The notes beneath the pieces are model-generated. The model saw only the letters and a list, made by a program, of their open reading frames with translations. It was not told the DNA's origin and did no database searches. A DNA stretch of 64,000 nt, taken from positions 613,708 through 677,707 of the forward strand of contig NZ_CANMSY010000002.1 of NCBI RefSeq assembly GCF_947500705.1. The letters are read 5' to 3'. This document shows, piece by piece, positions 50,803 to 60,502 of the stretch. A program made the translations under genes and the position numbers. Each line of letters begins with the position of its first letter. The stretch's first letter is position 1. This DNA is from an uncultured Brachybacterium sp. GTDB lineage: Bacteria > Actinomycetota > Actinomycetes > Actinomycetales > Dermabacteraceae.

Positions 50803-52389
50803 ATGCTTTCTCGCCGTCATTTCACCCTGTCCGCCACCGCCCTCGGCGTCACGATGCTGGGGATCTCCGGTTGCTCCCGGCCCTCGGAGCGCACCACCGA
50901 GGACCTCTCCTCCGAGGCCGGCCTGACCGACTCGGGCCTGCCGATCGTGACCGAAGAGCTGACTCTCGCCTTCGGCGGCGCAAAGTCTCCGCTCGCACCG
51001 GACTACGAGGCGATGGAGCTGGTCAAGACCTGGAAGGCCGACTCCGGCATCGAGATCACCTGGAACAACGAGCCCGACGAGGTCTGGGGGGAGAAGAAGA
51101 ACCTGCTGCTGGCCAGCGGCGAACTCCCGGACGCCCTGTTCAACTCCGGGCTCTCCGATGCGGAGGTCGCCAAGTACGGCGCCAACGGCACCCTGATCGC
51201 CCTCGAGGACCTGATCGAGGAGCACGCTCCCACCCTCGCGGGGATCCTGGCAGAGCGCCCGGACATCAAAGCCGCGATCACCGCGTCGGACGGGCACATC
51301 TACACCCTGCCGTCGGTCGAGGAGATGGGCCTGGTCGAGTTCCCCAGCATGCTCTTCCTGAACACCGACTGGCTCGAGGAGTTCGGGCTGGAGATGCCCA
51401 CGACCGTCGAGGAATACCATCAGGTGCTCCTCGCCTTCAAGGAGAACGGGCCGGCCGGCACCCTCCCGCTGTCCTTCCTCGACACCGGCGCCATCGCCGA
51501 CCTGATCGCCGCGATCGGTGGGCAGCCCGACAACGCCGACCACCGCATCGTGGAGGATGGGAAGGTCGTCTACACCGCGAACAAGGACGGCTTCCGCGAT
51601 GCGATCGCCGAGCTGCACACCTGGTACGGCGAGGGGCTCATCGACCAGGAGTCGTTCTCCCAGGACTACGTCAAGTTCGTCTCCAAGGGCAAGGCGGATC
51701 CGCAGACCCTGGGCTCGTTCTACTTCTGGGAGATCCCGGAGGTCGTGGGCCCGGAGCGCGCGGACCAGTACGCCATCGTGCCGATCTTCCCGGGCCCCGA
51801 CGGTGTCCAGCGCGCCTGCGTCGCCAACAACCAGGAGATCAACCGCGGCGCGTTCGCGATCACCCGCACCAACGAGTACGCCGCGGCGACCTTGCGCTGG
51901 GCGGACATGCTCTTCGATCCGGTCATGAGCGCGCAGGCCAACTGGGGCCCGATCGGCGTCTCCCAGCAGCTGAACGCCGACGGCATGCTCGAGCAGATCC
52001 CCGTGGGTGAGGGCGAGACCGAGCAAGAGCGCCGGGTGAAGTGCGCCCCCGGTGGGCCGAAGATCATCACCGCGAAGGACTTCGAGACGGTGGTGCTGGC
52101 CGAGCCCCGCGCCGCGGAGCGGCAGGCCCAGATCGCGGAGTTCTTTGAGCCCCACCGCGCCAACGAGAAGTACCCGCCGGTCATGCTGTCGGTCGAGGAG
52201 CTGGACCGGATCAGCACCATCGAGGCCGATATCTCGACTCTGGTCACCGAGAAGATCGCGACCTGGGTCGTCAAGGGCGGCATCGAGGAGGAGTGGGACG
52301 GCTACGTCGCCCAGCTGGACACGATCGGCCTCCCCGAGGTCGTCGAGGTCTACCAGACCGCCTACGACCGCTTCTCCGAGAACGCCTGA
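50803..52389 (+). CDS. Extracellular solute-binding lipoprotein for oligosaccharide
   Basis: A 528-residue binding lipoprotein of the LplA-like group that works with LplB/YtcP permeases. Residues 1-24 are a signal with a Tat-like RRHF pair and lipobox ISGC. Asp/Glu-rich linker residues follow. TWYGEGLIDQESFSQDYVKFVSKGKA and an extended C-terminal half are usual for this large subclass. GAAGGAG precedes the ATG. With GH32 and fructokinase next in line, the bound sugar is probably sucrose, kestose or a short fructan. Confidence 0.87.
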   Translation: MLSRRHFTLSATALGVTMLGISGCSRPSERTTEDLSSEAGLTDSGLPIVTEELTLAFGGAKSPLAPDYEAMELVKTWKADSGIEITWNNEPDEVWGEKKNLLLASGELPDALFNSGLSDAEVAKYGANGTLIALEDLIEEHAPTLAGILAERPDIKAAITASDGHIYTLPSVEEMGLVEFPSMLFLNTDWLEEFGLEMPTTVEEYHQVLLAFKENGPAGTLPLSFLDTGAIADLIAAIGGQPDNADHRIVEDGKVVYTANKDGFRDAIAELHTWYGEGLIDQESFSQDYVKFVSKGKADPQTLGSFYFWEIPEVVGPERADQYAIVPIFPGPDGVQRACVANNQEINRGAFAITRTNEYAAATLRWADMLFDPVMSAQANWGPIGVSQQLNADGMLEQIPVGEGETEQERRVKCAPGGPKIITAKDFETVVLAEPRAAERQAQIAEFFEPHRANEKYPPVMLSVEELDRISTIEADISTLVTEKIATWVVKGGIEEEWDGYVAQLDTIGLPEVVEVYQTAYDRFSENA

Positions 52390-52439
52390 CTACCCGGCGC
52401 CCGTTCACCACCGACCCCTCCATTTCATCGAGAGAGATC

Positions 52440-53849
52440 ATGAATTCGACTTCCCCGCCCGTTGTTCTCACTGACGTGCACCGCCCCAGGTTCCATCTGA
52501 CGGCCGAGGCCACCTGGATGAACGACCCCAACGGCCTCATCCGGCACGACGGCGCATGGCATGCCTTCTTCCAGAACAATCCGCTCGGCAGCACCTGGGG
52601 CAACATGTCCTGGGGCCACGCCGTGTCGGACGATCTGGCGACCTGGACCAACCTGCCCGTCGCGCTCCCCTTCTCCGACACGGAGCTGATCTTCTCCGGG
52701 AGCATCGTCCACGACGCGAAGAACACCTCGGGCCTGGGTACGTCAGGCGGCGACGGACCGCTCGTCGCGTTCTACACGAGCGCCTTCACGCCGTCCCATC
52801 CCACCACGCCCGGCATCCAGGCCCAGTCGATCGCCTTCTCCCAGGACGGCGGTGCGACGTGGACCTTCTACGCCGACAACCCCGTTCTCACGCGCGACTC
52901 GGAGAACTTCCGCGACCCGAAGGTGTTCTTCCACCGCGAGAGCGGCCGCTGGGTCATGGTCACCGTCGAGGCCCTCGACCACAGCGTCCACGTCCATGTG
53001 TCCGATGATCTGCTGGCGTGGGAGTCGGCCTCCGTGTTCACCCACCCGGGCCTGGACGGCGGCATCTGGGAATGCCCCGACCTGCTGCGGGTACCGACTC
53101 CCGGAGGCGGCGAGGACTCGTGGGTCCTCGTGCTCAGCACCAACCCCGGCGGCCCGGCCGGCGGCTCCGGGACCTACACCCTGGTGGGGCACTTCGATGG
53201 TCGCCGCTTCACGGCCGACGCACCCCCGCAGCCGCTGGACCTCGGCCCGGACTGCTATGCGGCCGTCTCCTTCTCCGGCGTCGACGGTGATCCCGTGCTG
53301 CTGGGCTGGATGAACAACTGGGCCTACGCCGAGCAGACCCCGACGGCACCGTGGCGCTCCGCGATGACCCTTCCCCGCACGCTCCATCTGGAACCCGCCT
53401 CCGACGGCAGCCTCCAGGTGATCCAGCACCTCGTCACCCCCGAGGAGATCCGGACTCTCGATCTCGAGGTGCCGGCGACTTCCGCCGTGCTCGCGGAGCT
53501 CGATGCGGAGGAGCCGTTCAGGCTGCGCGGCGTGCTCGCCACCGGGTCCGCGCACCGGCTCGTGCTCCGTTTCGGCGACGGCGGGCGAGACCGGGACCTC
53601 GTCCTCGCCGTCGACTCCACAGGGCGCGTCTCCCTGGATCGGAGCAGCGCGCATCAGGAGCCGTTCGCCCCGGAGCACACGCACTCCCTGCCCTACGCCC
53701 CCGCGAGGGCCGGTGACTCGATCTCCTTCGACCTCGTCGTCGACCGCTCCTGCGTGGACCTGGAGCTGGACGGCGGCCGCGCTCTGATCTCCCAGCAGAT
53801 CTTCCCGGGCGCCCGGACGGTCACCGTCTTCACCGAGCCCGCTGCATGA
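52440..53849 (+). CDS. GH32 beta-fructosidase (sucrose/fructan hydrolase)
   Basis: A 469-residue glycoside hydrolase family 32 enzyme without signal peptide, so it acts on sugar already imported. The three catalytic motifs are intact: WMNDPNG at 26-32 with nucleophile Asp29, FRDP at 157-160 with the transition-state Asp, and WECPD at 210-214 with acid/base Glu211. The C-terminal beta-sandwich (about 340-469) ends with the family-like DRSCVDLELDGG. It splits terminal fructose from sucrose, inulin- or levan-type oligomers. It overlaps the fructokinase gene by four bases. Confidence 0.92.
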   Translation: MNSTSPPVVLTDVHRPRFHLTAEATWMNDPNGLIRHDGAWHAFFQNNPLGSTWGNMSWGHAVSDDLATWTNLPVALPFSDTELIFSGSIVHDAKNTSGLGTSGGDGPLVAFYTSAFTPSHPTTPGIQAQSIAFSQDGGATWTFYADNPVLTRDSENFRDPKVFFHRESGRWVMVTVEALDHSVHVHVSDDLLAWESASVFTHPGLDGGIWECPDLLRVPTPGGGEDSWVLVLSTNPGGPAGGSGTYTLVGHFDGRRFTADAPPQPLDLGPDCYAAVSFSGVDGDPVLLGWMNNWAYAEQTPTAPWRSAMTLPRTLHLEPASDGSLQVIQHLVTPEEIRTLDLEVPATSAVLAELDAEEPFRLRGVLATGSAHRLVLRFGDGGRDRDLVLAVDSTGRVSLDRSSAHQEPFAPEHTHSLPYAPARAGDSISFDLVVDRSCVDLELDGGRALISQQIFPGARTVTVFTEPAA

Positions 53850-54784
53850 GCACGACTGCCGCTCTCGTCATCGGGGAGGCTCTGACCGACATCGTCCGCG
53901 AGGCGGACGGCACCGTGCGCTCCCGACCCGGGGGCAGCCCCGCGAACGTCGCCGTGGGCCTCGCACGGCTCGGAGTCCCCACCGAGCTGCTCAGCTGCCT
54001 GGGGTCCGACGCGAACGGCGATTCCCTGCGTGTTCATCTCGAGCAGTCGGGGGTGATGCTGCGCGCGGGCGGTGCTGAGCCCCCGACCCGGACGTCGACC
54101 GCCGAAGCACAAATCGGCCCGGACGGCGCGGCGACCTACCGTTTCGACATCGACTGGAACCCCGGGGAGATCCAGCTCGAGCCCGTACGGCTCGTCCACA
54201 CCGGCTCCCTGGCCACGGCGATCGAGCCCGGAGCAGGGGCCGTGGAATCAGCACTCGCCGCCGCGCACCCGGGCACCCTGATCTCCTTCGACCCGAACGT
54301 CCGCCCGACGCTCGGCCTGCCCCGGGACGAAGTGCGCCGACGGGTCGAGCGCATCGCTGGCCTCGCGCATCTGGTCAAGATGAGCGATGAGGATCTCGAG
54401 TGGCTGTACCCCGCGGAACCCTTCGGCGATGTCGCGGCCCGAATGCACGAGTCCGGAGTGGCTCTGTTCATCGTGACCCGAGGCGCCCAGGGCTGCACGC
54501 TCAGCACTCCTCGCTGGACCTCCGAGATCCCGGCGATGCCGGTCACCGTGGCCGACACCATCGGGGCGGGCGACGCCTTCATGTCAGGCCTGCTCTACGC
54601 GATCCTCACCGCCGACGGCGACCAGGCGCTCCGCTCCGGTGACATCCCCCGGGAAGCCGCGGAGGCCTGGGCTGCGACTGCGCTGCGCAGTGCCGCGATC
54701 ACGGTGGGGCGGCGCGGGGCGCAGCCGCCGTTTGCGGCGGACCTGGGCGTGGGGCCGGGGGTGGACGTGATCGCCGACTTCTGA
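53846..54784 (+). CDS. Fructokinase (PfkB family)
   Basis: A 312-residue PfkB-type sugar kinase. GGSPANVAVGLARLG near residues 31-45 fits fructokinases, and VADTIGAGDAFMSGLL near 237-252 holds the catalytic Asp and anion hole. It is start-stop coupled to GH32, so it should phosphorylate the fructose released there. Last gene of the operon; the 266 bases after it hold no gene I can support. Confidence 0.88.
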   Translation: MSTTAALVIGEALTDIVREADGTVRSRPGGSPANVAVGLARLGVPTELLSCLGSDANGDSLRVHLEQSGVMLRAGGAEPPTRTSTAEAQIGPDGAATYRFDIDWNPGEIQLEPVRLVHTGSLATAIEPGAGAVESALAAAHPGTLISFDPNVRPTLGLPRDEVRRRVERIAGLAHLVKMSDEDLEWLYPAEPFGDVAARMHESGVALFIVTRGAQGCTLSTPRWTSEIPAMPVTVADTIGAGDAFMSGLLYAILTADGDQALRSGDIPREAAEAWAATALRSAAITVGRRGAQPPFAADLGVGPGVDVIADF

Positions 54785-55050
54785 CGCCAGGGCCGCTCGA
54801 ACCCCGTCCGGAAGTCCTGCCCGATACCTCCGTCCAGAGTGACGGGGAGGGCGAACCCGGGGACCTGCCAGGCCCAGCATCCATGATCGGACGAGGAGTC
54901 ATGGTGACGGGCCCGCATCCTCCATCACCCCCGCCGAATCATCGGCGATCGCGCGACCGACCGGTCCCTGAGGCTCGCGGAGACAGTCGGAATCCGCGTC
55001 CAGCATGGCGTCATGGTCAGTCCATTGCGTCCGCCGGTGCACTGCAGCGT

Positions 55051-58000
55051 TCACCCCTCGCCGGCGAGCAGCTCCCGCACGTCGTCAGCGGTGAGGGTGC
55101 CGTTGAAGGCCTGGTCCCCATCGGTCAGCGCATTGAACAACGCGGCCTTGCGCTCCTGCAGGGCCAGCACCTTCTCCTCGATGGTGTTCTCGGCGACCAT
55201 GCGGTACACCATGACGCTGCGCGTCTGCCCGATGCGGTGGGCACGGTCGACCGCCTGTGCCTCCGCGGCGGGGTTCCACCAGGGATCCAGCAGGAACACG
55301 TAGTCGGCCTCGGTGAGGGTGAGGCCGAACCCGCCGGCCTTCAGACTGATCAGGAACGCCGGCTGGTCGCCGCTGCGGAAGGAGTCGATCACGCCGGCGC
55401 GATCTCGGGTGGAGCCGTCGAGGTAGGCGTAGCGCACGCCCCGGTCCTCGAGTGCCTGGCCCACTCGCGCCAGGTGCGAGGTGAACTGGCTGAAGATGAT
55501 CACCCGGTGCTGCTCGGCCAGGATCTCGTCGAGGTGCTCCAGCAGCGCGTCCAGCTTCGAGGAGGGCACCTTCGCGTGCTCCTCGGCGACGATCGCCGGG
55601 TCCAGAGCCAGCATCCGCAGCAGTGTGAGGGAGCGGAACACGACGAACCGGTTCCGGTCCATGTCCTCCAGCAGGCGCAGCATCTTCTGCCGTTCGCGCT
55701 GCAGCACGCGATCATACAGACGCCGATGGGCGGGCTGCAGGGGGACCCTCACCACCTGCTCCTGCTTCGGGGGCAGGTCCGACGCCACCGCGTCCTTGCC
55801 GCGGCGCAGCGTGAACGGGCGGATCCGTCGCCGGAGCCGGCCCATGCGTTCCTCGGAAAGCCGGCGCCCCTCCTCACCGGCCTCGGCACGCTCGATGGGC
55901 GTGAGGTATTCCTGCCGGAAGCGCTGCCAGGAGGGGAACAGGCCCTGCGCGGTGAGGGACAGGATCGCCCAGACGTCCGAGAGCGAGTTCTCCATCGGGG
56001 TGCCGGTGATCGCCAGGCGGAACGGGGCGCGGATGCGGCGGGCAGCCCGGTGCGCCTTGGTCGCGCGGTTCTTGACGAACTGCGCCTCGTCCAGGATCAG
56101 GCCGTCCCAGTCCGGGGCGGTGCAGTCCTCCTCGTTGATCCGCAGCAGGGTGTAGCTGGTGACGACGATGTCCGCGCCGGCTGCGGCCTCGGCGACCGTG
56201 CTGCCGCGTCGAGCGGTGGTCGAGTCCAGGATGCGCACGTCCAGCTGCGGGGCGAACCGTTCGGCCTCGGACTTCCACACCGACAGCACCGAGGAGGGCG
56301 CGATGACCAGGAACGGCGGCGCGTCAGGGCGGAGGGTGCGGGCGCGCATGATCAGGGCGAGGGTCTGCAGGGTCTTGCCCAGTCCCATGTCGTCGGCGAG
56401 GATCCCGCCCAGATGGTGGTCGTAGAGGAAGGACAGCCACGCGAAACCCTCGTGCTGGTAGGGGCGCAGCGTCGCCTGCAGTCCTGCCGGCACTTCCGGC
56501 ACCGGGATCTGCTCGAGGGCTTTGAGGGCGCCGACGCTCTCGCGCCACGCCATGGTGTCGAGTGCTTCGTCGGCGAGGTCCTCGAGCTCGTCCCACAGGC
56601 TCACCTGGTACCGGCTGATGCGCTGGGAGTCGGGCTCCCAGTCGTCCATCGTCCCGGCCTCCTGGATCAGCGTCCGGAGCCGGTCGAAGGTGGGATGGTC
56701 CAGCCGGAAGTAGGTGCCGTCGGGAAGCAGCACGGAGGGCTCCTCCCGGGTCAGGGCGGTGAAGACAGCGGTGAAGGGCACCGGGTGGCCGCCGATGGTG
56801 ACCTCGAACCCGAGGTCGAACCAGTCGTTGTCCTGCGGGTCCGTGGATTCCGTCTGGGAGATGCGCAGCGACGGATCTCCCCGCAGCTCGGCGTAGCGCG
56901 GTCGGGTGCCGATCTCGCGGACGTCGACGTGCTCGAGCGTCTGCAGCGCAGGCAGCACCTGGTCGACGAAGGCAGCGGCATCGACACCGGCGAGCTGCTG
57001 CTCGGCCCGGGCGGCCGCGTCCTCCCAGTGCTCGCGCACGGACTCCAGCACCGCGCCCTCATGGACGGCATCGCGCGGCCCGCTCAGCTCGCGGCCGAGG
57101 GGGACTCTTCGGCGGGGAGCATCGTAGGCCCACGCCCAGTGCAGCTCGGCCCGGTCCTCGGGCAGGTGCCGCACCTCCAGCTCGAGCCGCGCCCGGGCCG
57201 GCTCTGGGAACTCGACCGAGGCGTCCGTGCTGGTCACCTCGATGACGGAGCGGAGCTGCGGGGCGACGTCGCGGAGGAACTCCTCGGCATCGGGTGCCGG
57301 GATCCGCAGCGTGTCCTCGTGCTCCAGCAGCCGGCGCACGGTCTCGGGCATGGGCTTCGCGGCGGGATGGAGCACCACCTGCACGCTGGTGGCGCGGGGA
57401 GCCGTCCTGACGTCGATGAACCCGCCAGGGCCGGCGGGGCGCAGATCGGTGCGCGGCACGCCGTCGATCTCGGCGATCGCGGAGACGAGGAGATCACCGC
57501 CGTCGGCCTGGACCTCGAGGTGCACGTGGGCCGGGTCCTGCCAGGTGACCTCCGCGATGATGCCCATGCCGACCAGCGGAACACCTGCGCGGACTGCCTG
57601 ACCCAGCAGCTCCCAGCCGTCGCGGGAGCGCAGATCGTCCAGGAGCAGCCGCTCGTCGGAGTAGCCGCCGTACGGCTGGTCGAGGGCTGCCGCCCGCGCG
57701 AGCCGGCCCAGCAGCTCGGCGTGCTCCGCGGGGAACTCGGAGTGGGCTGTCGGGTACTGGGAGGTCGAGTACTGGAACGCCCTCCAGGACAGGCCGCCTT
57801 TGATCCATGGCTTCGCGGTCCCCGCGCGCAGGGGCAGCAGCCCGACACTGAGCAGTGCCCCCTTCTCCACACTCGCGGTCGTCGCGGGGACCGAGGAGTA
57901 CCGCGAGACAGCGTGCCCGCGCGCGCCGGCCCGGAGCTCGACCCCGAGCGCCAACGCCGTGGTCTCACGGCTCGCGGCGACATCGATCAGCGGTGCCAGG

Positions 58001-58491
58001 GTGCGGCGCCACGGTGCAGGGGATGGTGGCGGCGAGATCTCGCGGGATCGCGGTGCACGGGCTGCTTGGTCGAGAGCGTCGCCGAGACCGTCGTCGGAAG
58101 CGCGCAGCAGCCCACTGCGCATCGCCTCGGTGGTCACGGTGTACATGAGAGCCGCGGCGTGCTTGCAGGCCGTGCCCACCGGGCACGTGCACCACGAGTG
58201 GACCGGCTCTCGGGCCGTCAGCCCCAGCGCTGTCGAGGGGCCCGCCGCTGCGGTCCGAGCGCGGTTCTCCCGCAGGGTGACCTGGGTGCGGTACGGCTGA
58301 GCGCGGGTCCCGCGCACCTCGCCCTCCAGGGTGAGCGTGCCCGCCCGGGTGGAGGTGGCGGACTCCTCCCAGGCCACCCTCCCGACGGCGCCCGAGCGGC
58401 TGTAGCGCTTGCCCCGCTGGGCGGCGGTCGTTCCGGCGAAGCGGATGATGTCCTGCTCGCTCACGTACGGCATGGAGGACTCAGCGCTCAT
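55051..58491 (-). CDS. SWIM zinc-finger SNF2-family helicase
   Basis: An 1146-residue Swi2/Snf2 ATPase. Near residues 97-112 a SWIM zinc motif is visible (WCTCPVGTACKHAAA, the CxC...CxH pattern). The motor has ILADDMGLGKTLQT (Walker A) near 690, LILDEAQFVKN (DEAQ box) and GTPMENS, then the second RecA lobe with FSQFTSHLARVG, YLDGSTRD and AHRIGQTR near 1100. It remodels protein-DNA contacts rather than unwinding DNA (family knowledge). The start at 58491 is weakly supported; ATG at 58473 is an alternative. It is transcribed alone. Confidence 0.88.
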   Translation of the reverse strand: MSAESSMPYVSEQDIIRFAGTTAAQRGKRYSRSGAVGRVAWEESATSTRAGTLTLEGEVRGTRAQPYRTQVTLRENRARTAAAGPSTALGLTAREPVHSWCTCPVGTACKHAAALMYTVTTEAMRSGLLRASDDGLGDALDQAARAPRSREISPPPSPAPWRRTLAPLIDVAASRETTALALGVELRAGARGHAVSRYSSVPATTASVEKGALLSVGLLPLRAGTAKPWIKGGLSWRAFQYSTSQYPTAHSEFPAEHAELLGRLARAAALDQPYGGYSDERLLLDDLRSRDGWELLGQAVRAGVPLVGMGIIAEVTWQDPAHVHLEVQADGGDLLVSAIAEIDGVPRTDLRPAGPGGFIDVRTAPRATSVQVVLHPAAKPMPETVRRLLEHEDTLRIPAPDAEEFLRDVAPQLRSVIEVTSTDASVEFPEPARARLELEVRHLPEDRAELHWAWAYDAPRRRVPLGRELSGPRDAVHEGAVLESVREHWEDAAARAEQQLAGVDAAAFVDQVLPALQTLEHVDVREIGTRPRYAELRGDPSLRISQTESTDPQDNDWFDLGFEVTIGGHPVPFTAVFTALTREEPSVLLPDGTYFRLDHPTFDRLRTLIQEAGTMDDWEPDSQRISRYQVSLWDELEDLADEALDTMAWRESVGALKALEQIPVPEVPAGLQATLRPYQHEGFAWLSFLYDHHLGGILADDMGLGKTLQTLALIMRARTLRPDAPPFLVIAPSSVLSVWKSEAERFAPQLDVRILDSTTARRGSTVAEAAAGADIVVTSYTLLRINEEDCTAPDWDGLILDEAQFVKNRATKAHRAARRIRAPFRLAITGTPMENSLSDVWAILSLTAQGLFPSWQRFRQEYLTPIERAEAGEEGRRLSEERMGRLRRRIRPFTLRRGKDAVASDLPPKQEQVVRVPLQPAHRRLYDRVLQRERQKMLRLLEDMDRNRFVVFRSLTLLRMLALDPAIVAEEHAKVPSSKLDALLEHLDEILAEQHRVIIFSQFTSHLARVGQALEDRGVRYAYLDGSTRDRAGVIDSFRSGDQPAFLISLKAGGFGLTLTEADYVFLLDPWWNPAAEAQAVDRAHRIGQTRSVMVYRMVAENTIEEKVLALQERKAALFNALTDGDQAFNGTLTADDVRELLAGEG

Positions 58492-58699
58492 AGCAGCATG
58501 GTGGCACGGAGGGCGAGCATCGGAGCAGCCATGTTCACTGTGCTCGGTGGGACACGCTCGTCACCCCGCGAAGGCTCCGCATTCCGGTCCGGGGCCGGTC
58601 GGTGGTGCGAGCCGGAGGATCCGGTCCCTGTCCGGTGCCGGGCCCACGATCGAAGGATCTTCGTCGGGTTCGCCAGCACCCGCCACCGGAGTGGTCCTC

Positions 58700-58975
58700 A
58701 TGCCTGCTCAGAGTCGTTCAGCTCATCTCGTCCCCCGCATCGTTCAGCGCCCGATCACGCCGAGGAGCACGTGCACGACGATCTCCCACGACCACGACCA
58801 GCACTGGGACGGCATGTTCAGCTGGTACCGCTGCGATGACGGCTCCGAGCTGCTGACCACCGAGGACATCGCCGACACCTTCGAACACGGCGAGACCTGG
58901 ACGGTGCAGCGCTCGACGGACAAGGGCGAGCCCGAGTCGACGGCCGTCCTCTCGGCGGTCTACGCCGGGCGGTGA
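58700..58975 (+). CDS. Small hypothetical protein
   Basis: A 91-residue frame whose last 65 residues look coding: HDHDQHWDGMFSWYRC, then DDGSELLTTEDIADTFEHGETW, with strong third-position G/C bias and an acidic composition. Only one Cys occurs in this part. I do not recognise the family. The ATG at 58700 has a weak ribosome-binding site and the first 25 residues look less natural; the ATG at 58814 is an alternative. It is divergent from the SNF2 gene. Confidence 0.45.
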   Translation: MPAQSRSAHLVPRIVQRPITPRSTCTTISHDHDQHWDGMFSWYRCDDGSELLTTEDIADTFEHGETWTVQRSTDKGEPESTAVLSAVYAGR

Positions 58976-59056
58976 GGCGCGGCAGGGCCGGCACGAAGGG
59001 GAGCTGCAGAGGGGCAGCTCGGGCCCGAGGTCTGATCGCGATGTGCTCGGCGCGAG

Positions 59057-60241
59057 TCAGCTCGCGTCGTCGATCACCCGGAGCACGTCATCCGCCTGGA
59101 AGACCTCCGACCGCCGGTACCTCCCCGTGCCCGGCACGAGGATTCCCCGCGCGGCCAGGGTGTCCACCGTCCGGTGCGCAGCGACGCGGGAGACGCCGAG
59201 CCGCTCGGCGACGAACTTCGCGGTGATGACCGGCTGCTCCCGCAAGATCGGGAGGATGCGACGTGCAGACGAGTCGGCACGCAGACCGGCCGCCTTCTCA
59301 GCGAGGGTCGCGTCGAGCAGCCGGACCGCATCCTGGATGCGCTCCATCCGCTCGCACGCCTCGCCTGATATCGCCACGAAGAACGCCACCCATGCGTTCA
59401 GCGCCTCGACGGCGTCCTCCGGCTGATCGGTACGGACGGCGCTGAGACGCTGCACGTACTCCCGTTCCCGCACGCGGATCGCCGTGGAGACCGGGAGGAG
59501 GCCCGAACGCACCACTCCCCCGCGCTCGAGAACGGCATGGACCAGCGCCCTGCCGGCGCGCCCGTTGCCGTCCTCGAACGGGTGGATGGATTCGAACTGC
59601 AGATGCGCGATGGCGGCGAGCAGCAGAGGATGCTCTCCCGAGCCGTTCAGCCAGTCCAGGAGATCCTCGACGAGGGCGGGGACCAGGCCCGGAGGCGGGG
59701 CGACATAGTCGGCTCGGAGCCTGTCCCGCCCGCCGATCCACACGTCGACGGCTCGCAACCCCTCGGCGGCTCCGACCACGCCGAGGGCACGATGGATCTC
59801 CTCGACGTCGTCGACGCCCCAGAGGCCTCGCTCTGCGAGCTGCTCGATGGCGGTGCGCGTCGCCTGGACGTTGCGGGCCACGCTCAGCGCCTCGTGATTG
59901 CGCAGGTGATCCTGCTGTTCCCCGAGCTGGGCATAGGAGACATCGCGCCCCGAGGCGGCGACCCGCTCGATCCAGGAGGAGGCGATGGACTCCGAGCGGA
60001 GGAGGAGGGGGTATATCCCTGTTCGAGTCGCCTCATCGACCTGCGCCGAGGCGGCGGTGACGAGGCCCGAGGCCTCCAGCGCCTCCTCGCGGACCTCTCG
60101 GTCGAGGAGAGCGCCGATGTCCTGACCGGCGAGCTTCGCAGGCACGAAGTAGGAGAAGACGCCCCCTCGCCGGGCGGAGGCGGTGGCGCCACGGTAGTCG
60201 GGCGCCTGGTGGCCTTTCAGCCACGTGCCATGGATACCCAT
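59057..60241 (-). CDS. Fic-family protein (AMP transferase) with C-terminal winged helix
   Basis: A 394-residue Fic protein. The active motif HPFEDGNGRAGR is complete at residues 220-231, so it should transfer AMP from ATP to a protein. An inhibitory-helix motif of the S/T-x3-E type lies at Ser88-Glu92 before the Fic core (SSWIE), placing it among self-inhibited class II members. The C-terminal 70 residues form a winged helix (VITAKFVAERLGVSRVAAHRTVD) that could bind its own A/T-rich palindromic promoter at 60251-60282. GAGGACGGG precedes the ATG. Target proteins are unknown. Confidence 0.88.
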   Translation of the reverse strand: MGIHGTWLKGHQAPDYRGATASARRGGVFSYFVPAKLAGQDIGALLDREVREEALEASGLVTAASAQVDEATRTGIYPLLLRSESIASSWIERVAASGRDVSYAQLGEQQDHLRNHEALSVARNVQATRTAIEQLAERGLWGVDDVEEIHRALGVVGAAEGLRAVDVWIGGRDRLRADYVAPPPGLVPALVEDLLDWLNGSGEHPLLLAAIAHLQFESIHPFEDGNGRAGRALVHAVLERGGVVRSGLLPVSTAIRVREREYVQRLSAVRTDQPEDAVEALNAWVAFFVAISGEACERMERIQDAVRLLDATLAEKAAGLRADSSARRILPILREQPVITAKFVAERLGVSRVAAHRTVDTLAARGILVPGTGRYRRSEVFQADDVLRVIDDAS

Positions 60242-60250
60242 ATCCCGTCC

Positions 60251-60282
60251 TCAGTTAACTTTATCAATCTAAGGTTAACTGA
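60251..60282. promoter_or_regulatory. Palindromic operator/promoter of the fic gene
   Basis: TCAGTTAAC at 60251-60259 and GTTAACTGA at 60274-60282 form a perfect nine-base inverted repeat with a 14-base spacer. Each arm contains the smaller palindrome GTTAAC. The A/T-rich spacer supplies likely -10 sequence (GATAAA on the minus strand). It is only ten bases from the fic start, as expected for autoregulation by the protein's own winged helix. Confidence 0.6.
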
Positions 60283-60310
60283 AGCCGATCCTGGATGAGA
60301 GATGGTGGCC

Positions 60311-60502
60311 CCGCTCCAGCGCAGCGGCGGTGATCAGTCGCGGCAGCAGTGAGGTGTCGATCCCCGCGGCATGGGCGACGGCGGGTGACCAGTCGCGGGT
60401 GCGAGCGTCGAGCAGACCCGTCGCCGCGGCGGTGGTCAGGTCACAACGCAGGCCAGCGCCGAGGAGGTGGGCGAGGCGGCCGGCAGGCCCGAAGGTGATG
60501 CC
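60311..60502 (-). pseudogene. FGGY sugar-kinase fragment
   Basis: Minus-strand translation gives GRLAHLLGAGLRCDLTTAAATG and then LLDARTRDWSPAVAHAAGIDTSLLPRL. This matches the rhythm of FGGY kinases (xylulokinase/rhamnulokinase type): helix, substrate Asp with Thr/Ala run, W-x-x-x-hydrophobic, GI-x-x-x-LLP. Both ends are missing; the flanking frame has no sensible sequence. It is a relic of an older gene, in a 583-base stretch (60242-60824) that otherwise holds only the operators and tandem repeat listed here. Confidence 0.5.

Noticed and set aside
54883-58839. Very long plus-strand open frame (over 1300 codons)
   Set aside because: Antisense shadow of the SWIM-SNF2 gene; composition is Gln/Arg/His-rich with no domain, as expected opposite a high-GC gene.
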